From assembly GCF_004519315.1 (NCBI RefSeq), contig NZ_SOZE01000008.1, forward strand, positions 1-64,000: a stretch of 64,000 nucleotides of DNA, in the 5' to 3' direction. Of this stretch, positions 19,182 through 29,441 are shown piece after piece. Every line of letters starts with the position of its first letter. Within the stretch, counting starts at the first letter, position 1. A program made the translations under genes and the position numbers. The notes under the pieces are model-generated. The model saw only the letters and a program-made list of their open reading frames with translations, made no database searches and had not been told where the DNA came from. This stretch comes from Mucilaginibacter psychrotolerans. Its GTDB lineage: Bacteria > Bacteroidota > Bacteroidia > Sphingobacteriales > Sphingobacteriaceae.

Positions 19182-19316
19182 GACTTAAAATTTAAAAGTG
19201 TAATTTATGGAATGAATTTAGAGTTAATATTATCGTGAAGAAAAGTTTACATTTCAACATCTGTTAATAAATACAGTTTAACTTTCCTTTAAGTTACACT
19301 TATCGTGCAGTGAGAA

Positions 19317-19346
19317 ATAAAAAAAGCCTCCCCATTCGGGAAGGCT
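19317..19346 (-). terminator. Terminator of the aconitase gene
   Basis: Read leftward: AGCCTTCCC, loop GAAT, GGGGAGGCT, then a T-run of about 9. It begins 25 bp after the aconitase stop codon. Confidence 0.88.
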
Positions 19347-19370
19347 CAATCTAAAATCGTAAAACTAAAA

Positions 19371-21638
19371 TTAAGACGCCATTTGCGCGCGTATGATGTT
19401 CAACGCGCCGCCGGCTTTAAACCACTCAATTTGTTGAGCATTGTAGGTGTGGTTCACCTGGAAGCTTTCGCTGGTACCATCTGCATGGTGCAATACAACG
19501 GTTAGTTGCTTGCCCGGTGCAAAGGTGGTTAGGCCAACGATATCGAAAATATCGTCTTCCAGTATTTTGTCGTAGTCGTTGCTATCGGCAAAGGTAATGC
19601 CCAGCATACCTTGTTTCTTCAGGTTGGTTTCGTGGATACGGGCGAACGATTTCACCAATATCACACGTACGCCTAAGTGGCGTGGTTCCATCGCAGCGTG
19701 CTCGCGCGATGAGCCTTCCCCGTAGTTTTCGTCGCCAACTACAATACTGCCAATGCCATGCGCTTTGTAATCGCGCTGGGTAGCAGGTACCGGACCGTAT
19801 TCGCCGGTTAGCTGGTTCTTAACGCTATCGGCGTTCAGGTTAAAGTAGTTAATGGCGCCGATCAGCATATTGTTAGATATGTTATCCAGGTGACCACGGA
19901 ATTTCAACCATGGGCCGGCCATCGAAATATGGTCGGTAGTACATTTACCTTTTGCTTTGATCAACAGCTTTAAGCCGGTAAGGTCTGTACCTTCCCATGC
20001 AGCAAACGGATCGAGCAATTGCAAACGTGCAGAAGTTGGGCTAACCTTTACTTCAACCGCGCTGCCATCTTCGGCAGGGGCCTGGTAACCGGCATCCTCA
20101 ACAGCGTAGCCACGTACCGGCATTTCTATACCCAGTGGCTCATCCAGCATCACTTGCTCACCATCCTTGTTAGTTAAAGTATCGGTAAGCGGGTTAAAGG
20201 TTAAATCGCCGGCAATAACCATAGCGGTTACAATTTCCGGAGAAGCTACGAAAGCGTGCGTATTGGGGTTACCGTCCTGGCGTTTTGCAAAGTTACGGTT
20301 GAACGAGGTAATGATAGAGTTTTTGCGGGTTGGGTCGTCGGTATGACGGGCCCACTGGCCGATACACGGACCGCAGGCATTGGCCAAAACCACGCCACCC
20401 ATGCTCTCGAAGGTGCCTAAGTAACCATCGCGCTCTACGGTGTAACGCACCAGTTCACTACCTGGGGTGATGGTGAATTCTGCTTTAGTTTGCAGGTTTT
20501 TATCGATAGCCTGTTTGGCAATTGATGCCGAACGGGTAATATCCTCGTATGATGAATTGGTACAAGAACCTATCAAACCAACTTCTAAAGTAACCGGCCA
20601 GTTGTTCTCGCGAACAGCGGTAGCAAATTTAGAAATAGGCCATGCCAGATCCGGTGTGAAAGGGCCGTTGATATGTGGCTCAAGCTCTGATAGGTTGATT
20701 TCGATAACCTGGTCGAAGTAAGCAGCCGGGTTTGCGTAAACTTCATCATCACCGGTTAGGTGTTCTGCAACGGCGTTGGCCAGTTCGGCAACTTCCGCAC
20801 GTGATGTACCGCTTAAATAAGTAGCGATTTTTTCGTCGTATCCAAAGATAGAGGTGGTAGCACCAATCTCTGCACCCATATTACAGATGGTGCCTTTACC
20901 TGTTGCCGAAAGCGAACGAGCGCCTTCGCCAAAATATTCTACGATAGCGCCGGTACCACCTTTTACGGTAAGGATACCTGCAACTTTCAAGATAACGTCT
21001 TTAGCCGAAGCCCAGCCCGATAATTTACCGGTTAATTTAACGCCGATAAGCTTAGGGAATTTAAGCTCCCAAGGCAAACCTGCCATTACATCGCAGGCAT
21101 CGGCACCGCCAACACCTATGGCAACCATACCCAAACCACCTGCGTTAGGGGTGTGGGAGTCGGTACCGATCATCATACCACCCGGGAACGCGTAGTTTTC
21201 TAACACTACCTGGTGTATGATACCTGCACCGGCTTTCCAGAAACCGATACCGTATTTATCTGATACGGATGAAAGGAAATCGTAAACTTCTTTATTGATA
21301 TCAACAGCTGTGCTTAAATCTTCTACAGCGCCGATTTTGGCTTGTATCAAGTGATCGCAATGCACGGTTGATGGCACTGCAACCTGCGGGCGGCCTGCCT
21401 GCATAAACTGCAAAAGGGCCATCTGCGCGGTAGCATCCTGCATGGCTACGCGGTCTGGTGCAAAGTCAACGTAGTCGGTACCGCGTTCAAAGGCTTTTTT
21501 AGCATCGCCTTCTGAAAGGTGAGCGTATAATATTTTTTCTGTAAGCGTAAGGTGTTTGCCGGTCGCAACGCGTGCAGCCGCAATGCGGGTGCTGTAGCGA
21601 TCGTAAACTTTTTTGATCATATCTAAATCAAAAGCCAT
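19371..21638 (-). CDS. Aconitate hydratase, mitochondrial type
   Basis: TCA-cycle enzyme interconverting citrate and isocitrate through cis-aconitate with a [4Fe-4S] cluster. The 755 aa match the length of the mitochondrial-type enzyme rather than the about 890-aa AcnA/IRP form. Visible signatures: [29 protein letters not shown] (first cluster Cys), [11 protein letters not shown] (the other two cluster Cys) and the swivel-domain motif [19 protein letters not shown]. It is a single-gene unit with its own terminator. Confidence 0.97.
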   Translation of the reverse strand: MAFDLDMIKKVYDRYSTRIAAARVATGKHLTLTEKILYAHLSEGDAKKAFERGTDYVDFAPDRVAMQDATAQMALLQFMQAGRPQVAVPSTVHCDHLIQAKIGAVEDLSTAVDINKEVYDFLSSVSDKYGIGFWKAGAGIIHQVVLENYAFPGGMMIGTDSHTPNAGGLGMVAIGVGGADACDVMAGLPWELKFPKLIGVKLTGKLSGWASAKDVILKVAGILTVKGGTGAIVEYFGEGARSLSATGKGTICNMGAEIGATTSIFGYDEKIATYLSGTSRAEVAELANAVAEHLTGDDEVYANPAAYFDQVIEINLSELEPHINGPFTPDLAWPISKFATAVRENNWPVTLEVGLIGSCTNSSYEDITRSASIAKQAIDKNLQTKAEFTITPGSELVRYTVERDGYLGTFESMGGVVLANACGPCIGQWARHTDDPTRKNSIITSFNRNFAKRQDGNPNTHAFVASPEIVTAMVIAGDLTFNPLTDTLTNKDGEQVMLDEPLGIEMPVRGYAVEDAGYQAPAEDGSAVEVKVSPTSARLQLLDPFAAWEGTDLTGLKLLIKAKGKCTTDHISMAGPWLKFRGHLDNISNNMLIGAINYFNLNADSVKNQLTGEYGPVPATQRDYKAHGIGSIVVGDENYGEGSSREHAAMEPRHLGVRVILVKSFARIHETNLKKQGMLGITFADSNDYDKILEDDIFDIVGLTTFAPGKQLTVVLHHADGTSESFQVNHTYNAQQIEWFKAGGALNIIRAQMAS

Positions 21639-21773
21639 AATGTTTGATTTTTTTAGTGGGAAAAAGGGTTTGCCAGCCCATTTCGGGCAGGTAGCGGCGA
21701 ATTTACAAATTATAAACTTTATTCACAGTCAGCCCTTTGTACAAATGCTATTTAGACGCTGTATAAATAAGGT

Positions 21774-21812
21774 GTGGCCCCCCAGCCCCTGAAGGGGGGA
21801 GCAAAATTGTTG
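21774..21812. repeat. GC-rich palindromic intergenic repeat, copy A
   Basis: CCCCCCAGCCCCTGAAGGGG followed by GGAGCAAAATTG: one of four copies in the window of a CCCCTGAAGGGG-centred element (others at 22116, 34476 and 34551). This copy lies between aconitase and a small ORF. Confidence 0.7.
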
Positions 21813-21867
21813 ATTAGCCGATATTTTATGAGGAGAGCTGTCTTGAGTTATAAATTAAAAGCGCTCG

Positions 21868-22062
21868 TCAATCAGCGAGTTCTTTAATGCGCTTTTTTAG
21901 CGCTTCAATGGATGACGGGGTTTCATGCTCCTTTAAATCAATACCTTTTATGAAGTCCAGATATTCCTGATTGTAATGTATGCGGATTAAATTCAACACT
22001 TCTAAATCTCTTAAAATACCGAAGGCTTTATCGTTAAGTACATCAATAGTTATAGTCGTCAT
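21868..22062 (-). CDS. Small antitoxin-like hypothetical protein
   Basis: 64 aa, beginning MTTITIDVLNDKAFGILRDL and ending KKRIKELAD. The N-terminal beta strand followed by helices resembles short antitoxin-type proteins common in Bacteroidota. No toxin gene is next to it, so it may be an orphan. The family assignment is weak. Confidence 0.5.
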   Translation of the reverse strand: MTTITIDVLNDKAFGILRDLEVLNLIRIHYNQEYLDFIKGIDLKEHETPSSIEALKKRIKELAD

Positions 22063-22115
22063 TTACTTCTTTTACAGACATAAATCTACAATGTTTTGAC
22101 TAACATTCACAATCA

Positions 22116-22147
22116 AAAGTTCCCCCTTCAGGGGGCTAGGGGGCTTT
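22116..22147. repeat. GC-rich palindromic repeat, copy B, overlapping the end of the sugar dehydrogenase gene
   Basis: TTCCCCCTTCAGGGGGCTAG continues as GGGGGCT. It overlaps the last codons and the stop codon of the leftward gene at 22136-23248, so the repeat supplies its C-terminus (...KAP-stop). Confidence 0.7.
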
Positions 22148-23248
22148 ACTCACCTTGATAATTTTATCGGCATTGCCCCCGTTGCTGGTAATCATATAAA
22201 CATCGCCCTGCGGAGATACGGCAACATCGCGCAAGCGCCCATAGGTGCCCTTGTAAAAGGTGTTAACAGCTTCTACCTTATCGCCTGCGGCGTTCAGTTT
22301 AATCTGTAAAAGTTCCGAATCTTTCAATACGGCCAACAGCAACGAATTCTTCCACTGCGGAATAGCGTCGTTTTTATAATAATCGATGCCGGATGGTGCG
22401 ATGGTGGGCGACCAGGCCTTGATAGGCTCTGCCACATTATTTATGGTGCAAAAAGAAGGTTCGGAACCCGTATCGCAAAAGCCCTCCACATTCGGCCAGC
22501 CAAAGTTCCGGCCTTTTTGGATGATGTTGATCTCGTCATCGGTATTTTGGCCATGTTCAGAGCTGTAAAGCCTGTCACCCACAAAAACCAGCCCTTGCGG
22601 GTTACGGTGGCCGAATGTCCATAGCGCGCTGCCTGCAGTGGGATTATCAGCAGGGATACTACCATCTAAGTTAATGCGCTGTATCTTGCCAGCCAGGCTG
22701 GTCATATCCTGTGCCCGGGACGATACCGAAGCGTCGCCACTGGTGATGAATAGTTTTTTATCGGGCGATATAGCCAGCCGCGTACCATTGTGGATGTTGG
22801 ATGCGGGGATATTATCCATCAACACAATGGGATTGATGAGCGTAGTGCCATTGTAGGTATACTTGACTATCTTTTTGGTGTAAACGCCTGCCTTATCGTA
22901 ATTATAAGCTACGAATACTTCCGGAGTCGTGGCAAAATCGGGATGCAGCACCATGCCCAATAATCCGCCCTCTCCGCGCGATACTACGTCGCTTATGCTG
23001 AGTAGCGGTATTATTACGCCATCGGTGGGGTTAATGCGGCTTATCCTGCCGCCGCGCTCGGTTATCCATAGCTTATCATCGGGGCCCCAAAGTATCTCCC
23101 ATGGGAAAGAGAGGTTTTGGGTGATCACCACGTCGGTGAGCGTAGCGTCGCCCAGCGTTACAGGCGGCACAGCATTTGTATTCTTTTTACAATTGATAAA
23201 GCAAAAAATGCCTGATGCAATAATTGCGGCGGCTATCCATTTTCTCAT
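22136..23248 (-). CDS. PQQ-type soluble sugar dehydrogenase, lipoprotein
   Basis: A 370-aa glucose/sorbosone dehydrogenase-family six-bladed propeller. The N-terminus has a lipobox (FINCKKN, Cys near 20). Family motifs: SFPWEILWGPDDKLWITERGG, GEGGLLGMVLHPDF, NGTRLAISPDKKLFITSGD and HGQNTDDEINIIQKGRNFGWP. Members oxidise aldose sugars in the periplasm with PQQ; no PQQ biosynthesis gene is in view. The last residues come from a dispersed repeat. Confidence 0.9.
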   Translation of the reverse strand: MRKWIAAAIIASGIFCFINCKKNTNAVPPVTLGDATLTDVVITQNLSFPWEILWGPDDKLWITERGGRISRINPTDGVIIPLLSISDVVSRGEGGLLGMVLHPDFATTPEVFVAYNYDKAGVYTKKIVKYTYNGTTLINPIVLMDNIPASNIHNGTRLAISPDKKLFITSGDASVSSRAQDMTSLAGKIQRINLDGSIPADNPTAGSALWTFGHRNPQGLVFVGDRLYSSEHGQNTDDEINIIQKGRNFGWPNVEGFCDTGSEPSFCTINNVAEPIKAWSPTIAPSGIDYYKNDAIPQWKNSLLLAVLKDSELLQIKLNAAGDKVEAVNTFYKGTYGRLRDVAVSPQGDVYMITSNGGNADKIIKVSKAP

Positions 23249-23320
23249 AATCCTTAAAGTTTACCGGGGACTGGTAATTGGTTAACAAGCGTTTGTGCAA
23301 TTTGTTGCGGGGGGCAAATC

Positions 23321-24142
23321 CTAATCAGTAAACCATCTGTAAAATACTTTAAAGGCAAGCTTCCACTGTGCTTCGTTGTGTTTGGCACCTTTCAAAATTA
23401 ACGGTGCTGGCACTTTTTTACGGTTGAAGCCTTTGGCGATCAAAATTGAGTCCATCTTGTTCACATAAACGGTTTCGTCGCCTTCCTGGTCGCCGCAGGC
23501 TAAAAAGTAGCGCTGTTTGCGGTTTAGTTTCGCATCAGTAGTCAACGGATACATTTGCGGCGCTATCCAAAAGGATGGAGAGAACACCCCCGCCACCCCA
23601 AACACTTCCGGGTATTTAACCGCAGCATACATGGATATCAGCCCACCCATCGAGCTGCCTGCTATGGCCGTATGCTTCGCGTCTTTTTTGGTGTGGTACA
23701 AGCTATCGATATGCGGCTTAAGCGTGTTTACAATAAAGGCGAGGTAGGCATCGCCATCGGGTTTAGGGGCGTATTTGCTTGTATAGGCATTATATTCGGC
23801 CATGCGGTATTGGCCGCTGTTATCTATCCCTACTACTATCGCCTGCTTATCTGCCGGGAAGGTCTTCAGGGTAGAATCTACCAGCCAGCTGCCAGCAAAA
23901 CTGGTGTTGCCGGTAAACAGGTTCTGCCCATCGTGCATGTAAATTACGGGGTATTTCTTTTTAGAGGAAACATATCCCGCAGGCAAAAAAACACGTATGG
24001 TGCGCCCCCGGCCCAATTGCGGCATGGATACTTGGCTGATAACTACGCGGGCCGTATCGGCATTCTGTGCACGCAGGCTTTGCGCACATACAGTAAAAAG
24101 TGCAATAATTAATAATTGACGAACCATGCCGAAATGTAGCAA
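23321..24142 (-). CDS. Esterase of the enterochelin-esterase/esterase D group
   Basis: A 273-aa exported alpha/beta-hydrolase (signal peptide about 1-25, QSLRAQN). The oxyanion-side motif VIYMHDGQNLF, nucleophile elbow GSSMGGLIS and a late His (GAKHNEAQW) give the Ser-Asp-His frame. Proteins of this subgroup act on acyl esters of sugars or siderophores. It lies close after the sugar dehydrogenase in the same direction, but 72 bp apart and upstream of it, so linkage is uncertain. Start: ATG 24142, although a later ATG (VRQLL...) is possible. Confidence 0.85.
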   Translation of the reverse strand: MLHFGMVRQLLIIALFTVCAQSLRAQNADTARVVISQVSMPQLGRGRTIRVFLPAGYVSSKKKYPVIYMHDGQNLFTGNTSFAGSWLVDSTLKTFPADKQAIVVGIDNSGQYRMAEYNAYTSKYAPKPDGDAYLAFIVNTLKPHIDSLYHTKKDAKHTAIAGSSMGGLISMYAAVKYPEVFGVAGVFSPSFWIAPQMYPLTTDAKLNRKQRYFLACGDQEGDETVYVNKMDSILIAKGFNRKKVPAPLILKGAKHNEAQWKLAFKVFYRWFTD

Positions 24143-24295
24143 TTAACCTGGCAACCAGCAAACCAAAATAACCCAATATAGTGTTCACGCGCGCCGCGTG
24201 AACATCGTGAACACTTTCAAATTATTGACAATCAAATGCTTAAAAATTTTAGAGTGGTGTCAATATCGTGTCACCACCGTTTTCATCGTAAATGA

Positions 24296-24970
24296 TTATA
24301 TTAAGGTGCCGCTTTCCGCGTGCAAATCCTCCTTGGGGGGCAAATAAGTAAACTGCAAACTTTCGAAACTATACCCCTCCCTGCTCCAATGCTCCAACGC
24401 GCGCGGCAGCACGTATTCCAGCCGTTCGAATGCTTTCTGGCTATCATGAAAAACCACTATCGAACCCGCCTCGGTATGTTTCAATACATTCTTCAGACAA
24501 TTGACAGGCGACAGCTTGGTATCGAAATCGCCGCTCAGCACATCCCACATCACAATCTTTAAATCCGGCCGGGCATGTTTCAAAAGCTTTATTTGCTGCC
24601 GTTTTATGCGCCCGTAGGGCGGGCGGAAAAGGTTGGTGCCCGTCAGTTCGTCAGCTTTTAAAAAATTTTGCAGGTATTGCTGGTTGCCCGTGGCCCATCC
24701 TTTAAGGTGGTTGTAGGTATGGCTGCCTACGGCATGGCCATGCTCTTTTACCTGCGCAAATACGTCGGGGTGTTTGCTGATATTATCGCCGATGCAGAAG
24801 AAAGTTGCCTTAGCCTGGTACTGCTTTAAAATATTTAATACGAACGGTGTAACAATGGGTATAGGGCCGTCGTCAAAAGTCAAATAAATACAGCGGGTAC
24901 CAGGCGCAGCGTCCCATATTAAACCGGGATACAGCCATTTGAGCAGGCGGGGAGTTTTTATCAGGTACAT
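24296..24970 (-). CDS. Polysaccharide deacetylase (NodB domain)
   Basis: A 224-aa carbohydrate esterase family 4 protein. Motif 1 is YLTFDDGPIP (catalytic base and metal Asp), motif 2 SHTYNHLKGW (metal His pair), motif 3 RPPYGRIK, motif 4 MWDVLSGDFD and motif 5 IVVFHDSQKA. Family role: de-N-acetylation of peptidoglycan or another GlcNAc polymer using a divalent metal. It lacks a clear signal peptide; residues 1-20 are weakly hydrophobic. The short length fits a bare NodB domain. Confidence 0.93.
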   Translation of the reverse strand: MYLIKTPRLLKWLYPGLIWDAAPGTRCIYLTFDDGPIPIVTPFVLNILKQYQAKATFFCIGDNISKHPDVFAQVKEHGHAVGSHTYNHLKGWATGNQQYLQNFLKADELTGTNLFRPPYGRIKRQQIKLLKHARPDLKIVMWDVLSGDFDTKLSPVNCLKNVLKHTEAGSIVVFHDSQKAFERLEYVLPRALEHWSREGYSFESLQFTYLPPKEDLHAESGTLI

Positions 24971-25061
24971 GCTACAAAGAGGTTAGTTGTTCCATATTTT
25001 TCAAACAAAGAAATTGAGGCTTGCATAGCTTTTAGCTTATTACGATTGTACAATACTTATT

Positions 25062-26423
25062 ATGAAACTAAAATTACCATTAACAAAAGTAACTATTGCT
25101 TGCTTCATATTACTTTCGGTAACCCATATATCCGCTAAAGCGCAGGAATTAATTACCCTGCAAAAAGCGGTAGACCGCGCGCTGGAGCGCAACCTGACCA
25201 TAAAGCAGGCACTGCTTAGCGAAGCACTGAGTACCGAGGATTATAACCAAAGCCGTTACAACAAACTACCCGACGTAAGCGCAAACCCACAGGCTGGTTA
25301 CAACTTTGGCCGTAATATCGACCCAACCACCAACCAGTTCATCAACCAGCGTACCTTTACCGTTAATGCAGGGATAAACGCACAAGTAACGCTTTTCCAG
25401 GGCGGGCAGCTGCGCAATCAGATCATACAGAATCGTATTTTGGTAGATGTGGATAAAAGTAATACCGCCAAAGTAAAAAACGACCTTATCCTAAGTGTAG
25501 TTACGCAATACCTGGCTATATTAACCAATCAGGATTTGGTAACTGCCGCACAGCAACAGATAGATATTGCCAAGATTGCTTTAGACCGCGCACAGAAAAA
25601 CTTCGATGTGGGTAATCAAACCCTGGCCGATCTTTCGCAAGCCAAAGCGCAGCAATCTACTGCCGAACTTAATCTTACAACTGCCCAGAACCAATTGGAC
25701 CTATCTATACTGATATTGAAGCAATATATGGAGATGAACCCACTGGATCCTATTACGGTAGAAAAGCCCGACATCAGCAAGCTGACCGATATCCGCACGA
25801 TGTATGATGAGGCAGCAGTATTAAAGACCGCCTTAGAAATAAACCCTGATGTAAAACTGGCCGAAACGAGGCAAGCCGCAGCGCAACAGGGGATAAAAGT
25901 AGCCATGGGCGCATATTATCCAAGCCTGGTTTTATTCGGCTCGGGAAACTCCCGTTACTCCGATGCCAGCGTCAGGTTTGATAACCCTAGTGCCAGCTAC
26001 CCGTTTTTCGATCAGTTTAAAGATAACTTTAACCAATCGGTAGGGCTATCATTGCAAATACCTATTTTTAGTCGGTTTGCAACCCGCACATCGGTACGTA
26101 AAGCGCAAATTAATTACCAAAGCGCCGGAGTGAACACCCAGTCGGCCAAAAACAACCTGAGCAAGATCATTATCCAGGCCGTGTTTGATTTGCGGGCCGC
26201 AGATAAAAAGTTGGCAAACAGTACGCAAACTTACCAGGCCAACAAGGAGGCCTTCAACATTACACAGCAGCGCTACAACGTGGGGCTGGTAAACGCGCTG
26301 GATTATAACACCTCGCTAACCAACCTCAACAAATCGCAGTTCGATTTGATACAGGCACGCTACGAACTGGTGTTCCGCAGCAAAGTAATCGATTATTACC
26401 TGGGCAACCCTATCACATTATAA
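25062..26423 (+). CDS. TolC-family outer-membrane efflux protein
   Basis: 453 aa with a signal peptide (ending ISAKAQE) and two OEP repeats of long alpha-helical hairpins with strands between (LQKAVDRALERNLTIKQALL; VTQYLAILTNQDLVTAAQQQ). Family role: the outer-membrane channel of tripartite exporters. It is followed after 38 bp by a periplasmic adaptor, but no inner-membrane pump gene follows. Confidence 0.94.
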   Translation: MKLKLPLTKVTIACFILLSVTHISAKAQELITLQKAVDRALERNLTIKQALLSEALSTEDYNQSRYNKLPDVSANPQAGYNFGRNIDPTTNQFINQRTFTVNAGINAQVTLFQGGQLRNQIIQNRILVDVDKSNTAKVKNDLILSVVTQYLAILTNQDLVTAAQQQIDIAKIALDRAQKNFDVGNQTLADLSQAKAQQSTAELNLTTAQNQLDLSILILKQYMEMNPLDPITVEKPDISKLTDIRTMYDEAAVLKTALEINPDVKLAETRQAAAQQGIKVAMGAYYPSLVLFGSGNSRYSDASVRFDNPSASYPFFDQFKDNFNQSVGLSLQIPIFSRFATRTSVRKAQINYQSAGVNTQSAKNNLSKIIIQAVFDLRAADKKLANSTQTYQANKEAFNITQQRYNVGLVNALDYNTSLTNLNKSQFDLIQARYELVFRSKVIDYYLGNPITL

Positions 26424-26461
26424 ACGTTAACACACAAAAAAAATCCTGAATATAAAACATC

Positions 26462-27805
26462 ATGGGAAAGACTACTAAATATATCCTCATCGGTTTAGGC
26501 TCGCTGATTGCTTTGCTGATAATACTTAAAGTTGCCGGCGTTATAGGCAAGCCGAAGCTAACGCAGGTTGCCGTTGAGAAAGCCGATACGCGCGATATAA
26601 ACGAAACCGTATCTGCCAGCGGCAAGATAAAACCCCACATCGAGGTAAAAATAAGCCCCGAGGTGAGCGGCGAGGTGGTTGAACTGCCTATTAAAGAAGG
26701 AGACGTGGTTAAGAAAGGTCAGCTGCTTTGCAAGATTCGCCCCGACATCTTAAAATCGGGCTACGAACGCGCCGTGGCATCTTACAACTCACAAAAAGCA
26801 AGCGTTGGTAATTCTGCGCAAATGCTGAAACAGTCTGAAGCCACCTTTGCCAACCAGCTTTCGATATACAAACGCAGCCAGGAGCTTTACAAAAATAAAG
26901 TGCTTACCACAGCAGAATTCGAGCAGGCAAAAGCCAACTACGAAGGCGCGAAAGCATCGCTTGAAGCGGCTAAACAAAACGTTATCGGCTCGCAATATGG
27001 TCTTGCCCAGTCATCAGCTTCGGTTAAAGAAGCACAGGATAACCTTGCCAAAACAACCATCTACGCGCCGGTTGATGGCGTAGTATCAAAACTATCCATC
27101 GAAATTGGTGAGCGTGTTTTGGGTACCCAGCAGTTTGCCGGTACTGAGATCATGACCATATCTGACCTGACCAAAATGGACGTAAACGTTGATGTGAACG
27201 AGAACGATATCAACCGCATAGGCATTGGCAACCCGGCACAAATAGAAATCGATGCCTTTTTGGGCAAAAAATTCGAAGGTGAAGTTATCGAGATAGGTAG
27301 TTCGGCCAATGTGGTAGGTACCAATGCAGATCAGGTGACCAACTTTACCGTAAAGGTGAGAATTACGGCACAATCGTATGTGGACTTACTGAAGAAGAAC
27401 GCAGCAAACCACTCGCCATTCCGCCCGGGCTTGACCGCAACGGTAGATATCCAAACCAACCATGTAAAAGCCCTATCGGTACCTATACAATCGGTTACTA
27501 CCCGCGAGGATAAGAAAGCAAGCGCCACCGGTACTAATGGCACAGAAGATAAAAAGAAAACCGCCAGCACTCCAATAGCTAAAGAATATGTATATGTATT
27601 TGATGCTAAAGCCAATAAAGTAAAACAGGTGCAGGTAACCACCGGCATACAGGACGATGCTTACATACAGATATTAAGTGGCCTGAAAGGCGGCGAAGAA
27701 GTAGTATCGGCACCGTTTGCAGCTATCTCTAAAGAACTTAACGATGGCATGCAGGTAGAAAAGGTTGATAAAGCCAAACTATTTACCGGCGATAAGAAGA
27801 ATTAG
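26462..27805 (+). CDS. HlyD/RND-type periplasmic adaptor protein
   Basis: 447 aa with an N-terminal TM anchor (about 6-28, YILIGLGSLIALLIILKVAG). A biotinyl-lipoyl-like half motif (VSASGKIKPHIEVKISPEVSGEV), a coiled-coil hairpin (about 95-185), a second lipoyl half (TTIYAPVDGVVSKLSIEIGERV) and beta-barrel domains follow. This adaptor type works with ABC (MacB-like) or RND pumps. Residues about 345-375 are a low-complexity Lys/Thr-rich insertion (EDKKASATGTNGTEDKKK). Probably co-transcribed with the TolC gene. Confidence 0.93.
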   Translation: MGKTTKYILIGLGSLIALLIILKVAGVIGKPKLTQVAVEKADTRDINETVSASGKIKPHIEVKISPEVSGEVVELPIKEGDVVKKGQLLCKIRPDILKSGYERAVASYNSQKASVGNSAQMLKQSEATFANQLSIYKRSQELYKNKVLTTAEFEQAKANYEGAKASLEAAKQNVIGSQYGLAQSSASVKEAQDNLAKTTIYAPVDGVVSKLSIEIGERVLGTQQFAGTEIMTISDLTKMDVNVDVNENDINRIGIGNPAQIEIDAFLGKKFEGEVIEIGSSANVVGTNADQVTNFTVKVRITAQSYVDLLKKNAANHSPFRPGLTATVDIQTNHVKALSVPIQSVTTREDKKASATGTNGTEDKKKTASTPIAKEYVYVFDAKANKVKQVQVTTGIQDDAYIQILSGLKGGEEVVSAPFAAISKELNDGMQVEKVDKAKLFTGDKKN

Positions 27806-27840
27806 TTTTAAGTCCGAAGTTTTAAGTCGAAATATAAGCC

Positions 27841-27878
27841 AAACGCCGCATTCAGGATATCATCCAGAAGCGGCGTTT
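27841..27878 (+). terminator. Probable terminator after the efflux gene pair
   Basis: AAACGCCGC (27841-27849) and GCGGCGTTT (27870-27878) form a perfect 9-bp stem with a 20-nt loop. The T-tract is interrupted, so termination strength is uncertain. Confidence 0.6.
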
Positions 27879-27997
27879 CTGCTTTATAAACCTTTGGACT
27901 TTTTACCAAAGACTTCAGACTTTAGACTCTCCTTTATTTTTCATTTCTTTGTAGCGCAAGGGGAAACCAATTAGCCCTGCAGTACATTATACGCTGA

Positions 27998-29005
27998 ATG
28001 CTTAAGCAAATACATAAAATTACCGTTGTTGGCGGCGGCAGCTGGGCAACAGCCAATATTAAGATGCTTACCGATAACCCCATTGAAAAAGAAATTTTCT
28101 GGTGGATGCGGAACGGGCAGGCAGTAGAGCATATTGCTAAATTCAGGCATAACCCCAATTATTTAAGTTCGGTTGAAATAAAAGTACCGGCCGCAAATAT
28201 CTCTGCGGACCTTAAGCCGCTTATACAAGCTGCCGATTGTATCTTGCTTAACGTACCTGCCGCTTTTTTGAAAGAGGCGCTGGATGGCATAACACCCGAA
28301 GACCTGGCCGGCAAAAAAATAGTATCGGCCATCAAAGGCATCGTGCCCGATGAAAATCAGATCATCGGCGAGTTTCTGAACGAAAAGTATGGCGTTAGTT
28401 TCGATAATTTTATGGTGATAAGCGGACCCTGCCATGCCGAAGAGGTGGCGCTGGAGAAGTTATCATACCTCACCATTGCTTCGCAGGATGTGGCGCTGGC
28501 TACCGAGTTTGCTGCCATGCTAAACACCCGCTACATCAAGACCATCGTATCTGATGATATTTACGGAACGGAGTACGGCGCCGTGCTCAAGAATGTGTAT
28601 GCCATAGCCAGCGGTATATGCCATGGCGTGGGCTACGGCGATAACTTCCAGGCGGTACTGATATCTAATGCCATACGCGAGCTGGAACGCTTTGTAGGCC
28701 AGGTACACCCCATAGACCGTGATATTAAGGAGTCGGCCTACCTGGGCGATTTACTGGTTACAGCCTATTCGCAGTTTAGTCGTAACCGCACCTTTGGCAA
28801 TATGATAGGGAAGGGTTATACCGTAACCTCGGCCCAGTTAGAGATGAATATGATTGCTGAGGGATATTATGCAGTAAATTGCCTACACCAGGTAAACCTG
28901 CAGTACAAGGTAGATATGCCTATTTGCGAGGCCGTTTACGCTATTTTATACAAAAAAGCATCGCCCGCTGCCGAAATGCGCAAACTGGCAGAGAAATTGA
29001 GTTAA
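27998..29005 (+). CDS. gpsA: NAD(P)H-dependent glycerol-3-phosphate dehydrogenase
   Basis: 335 aa. It makes sn-glycerol 3-phosphate from dihydroxyacetone phosphate for phospholipid synthesis. Signatures: N-terminal nucleotide-binding VVGGGSWATANIKML, substrate-loop Lys in VSAIKGIVPDENQ, SGPCHAEEV, and KNVYAIASGICHG with the catalytic Lys. Length matches GpsA. It is a separate unit after the efflux pair. Confidence 0.95.
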   Translation: MLKQIHKITVVGGGSWATANIKMLTDNPIEKEIFWWMRNGQAVEHIAKFRHNPNYLSSVEIKVPAANISADLKPLIQAADCILLNVPAAFLKEALDGITPEDLAGKKIVSAIKGIVPDENQIIGEFLNEKYGVSFDNFMVISGPCHAEEVALEKLSYLTIASQDVALATEFAAMLNTRYIKTIVSDDIYGTEYGAVLKNVYAIASGICHGVGYGDNFQAVLISNAIRELERFVGQVHPIDRDIKESAYLGDLLVTAYSQFSRNRTFGNMIGKGYTVTSAQLEMNMIAEGYYAVNCLHQVNLQYKVDMPICEAVYAILYKKASPAAEMRKLAEKLS

Positions 29006-29037
29006 GCTGCATAGTTAAACTTAATTTACGTTTTACC

Positions 29038-29376
29038 ATGAAAAAGTTATTCAGTACAGCATTGGTTGTAGTTGCTTTATTTGCAGCCTCGCAAAGCTTT
29101 GCGCAAACCCATAAAGACACTACCCTTGTGCAAAAAGCGGGCACAACCGCTAAAAAAGGTTGGAAAGCCACCAAAAAAACAGCCAGTAAAGTGGGCAATA
29201 AAACCGCCCAAATTGCCTCTAGCGGTGCAGCTGCTGTTGTAGATAAAAAATACGACAGCAAGGTTGGACCGCAAGGCCAAACCATCTACATAGATAAAAA
29301 CTCCTACTATTATTATGTAAACAAAAAGGGCCGCCACATTTACGTGAAAGAGTCAGCCCTGGTGGCCAAACCATAA
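29038..29376 (+). CDS. Small secreted basic protein
   Basis: 112 aa from ATG 29038; the longer frame upstream runs back into gpsA and lacks a signal sequence. Signal peptide MKKLFSTALVVVALFAASQSFAQ, then a Lys/Thr/Ala-rich stretch (TAKKGWKATKKTASKVGNKT) and a C-terminal beta-type part (GPQGQTIYIDKNSYYYYVNK). No family known to me; the second half looks like a small PBCV-like or SH3-like fold only by impression. Confidence 0.65.
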   Translation: MKKLFSTALVVVALFAASQSFAQTHKDTTLVQKAGTTAKKGWKATKKTASKVGNKTAQIASSGAAAVVDKKYDSKVGPQGQTIYIDKNSYYYYVNKKGRHIYVKESALVAKP

Positions 29377-29395
29377 TACTGGAAATATAATCAGG

Positions 29396-29424
29396 AGCGC
29401 TTGTTGCAAAACAGGCGCTTTTTT
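29396..29424 (+). terminator. Rho-independent terminator after the small secreted protein gene
   Basis: AGCGCTTGTT and AACAGGCGCT pair around GCAAA-type loop bases and are followed by six T residues. Confidence 0.8.
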
Positions 29425-29441
29425 GCTATATTATCTGCATC

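Noticed and set aside
19371..21195. Rightward frames opposite the aconitase gene
   Set aside because: Antisense to highly conserved codons; no independent support.
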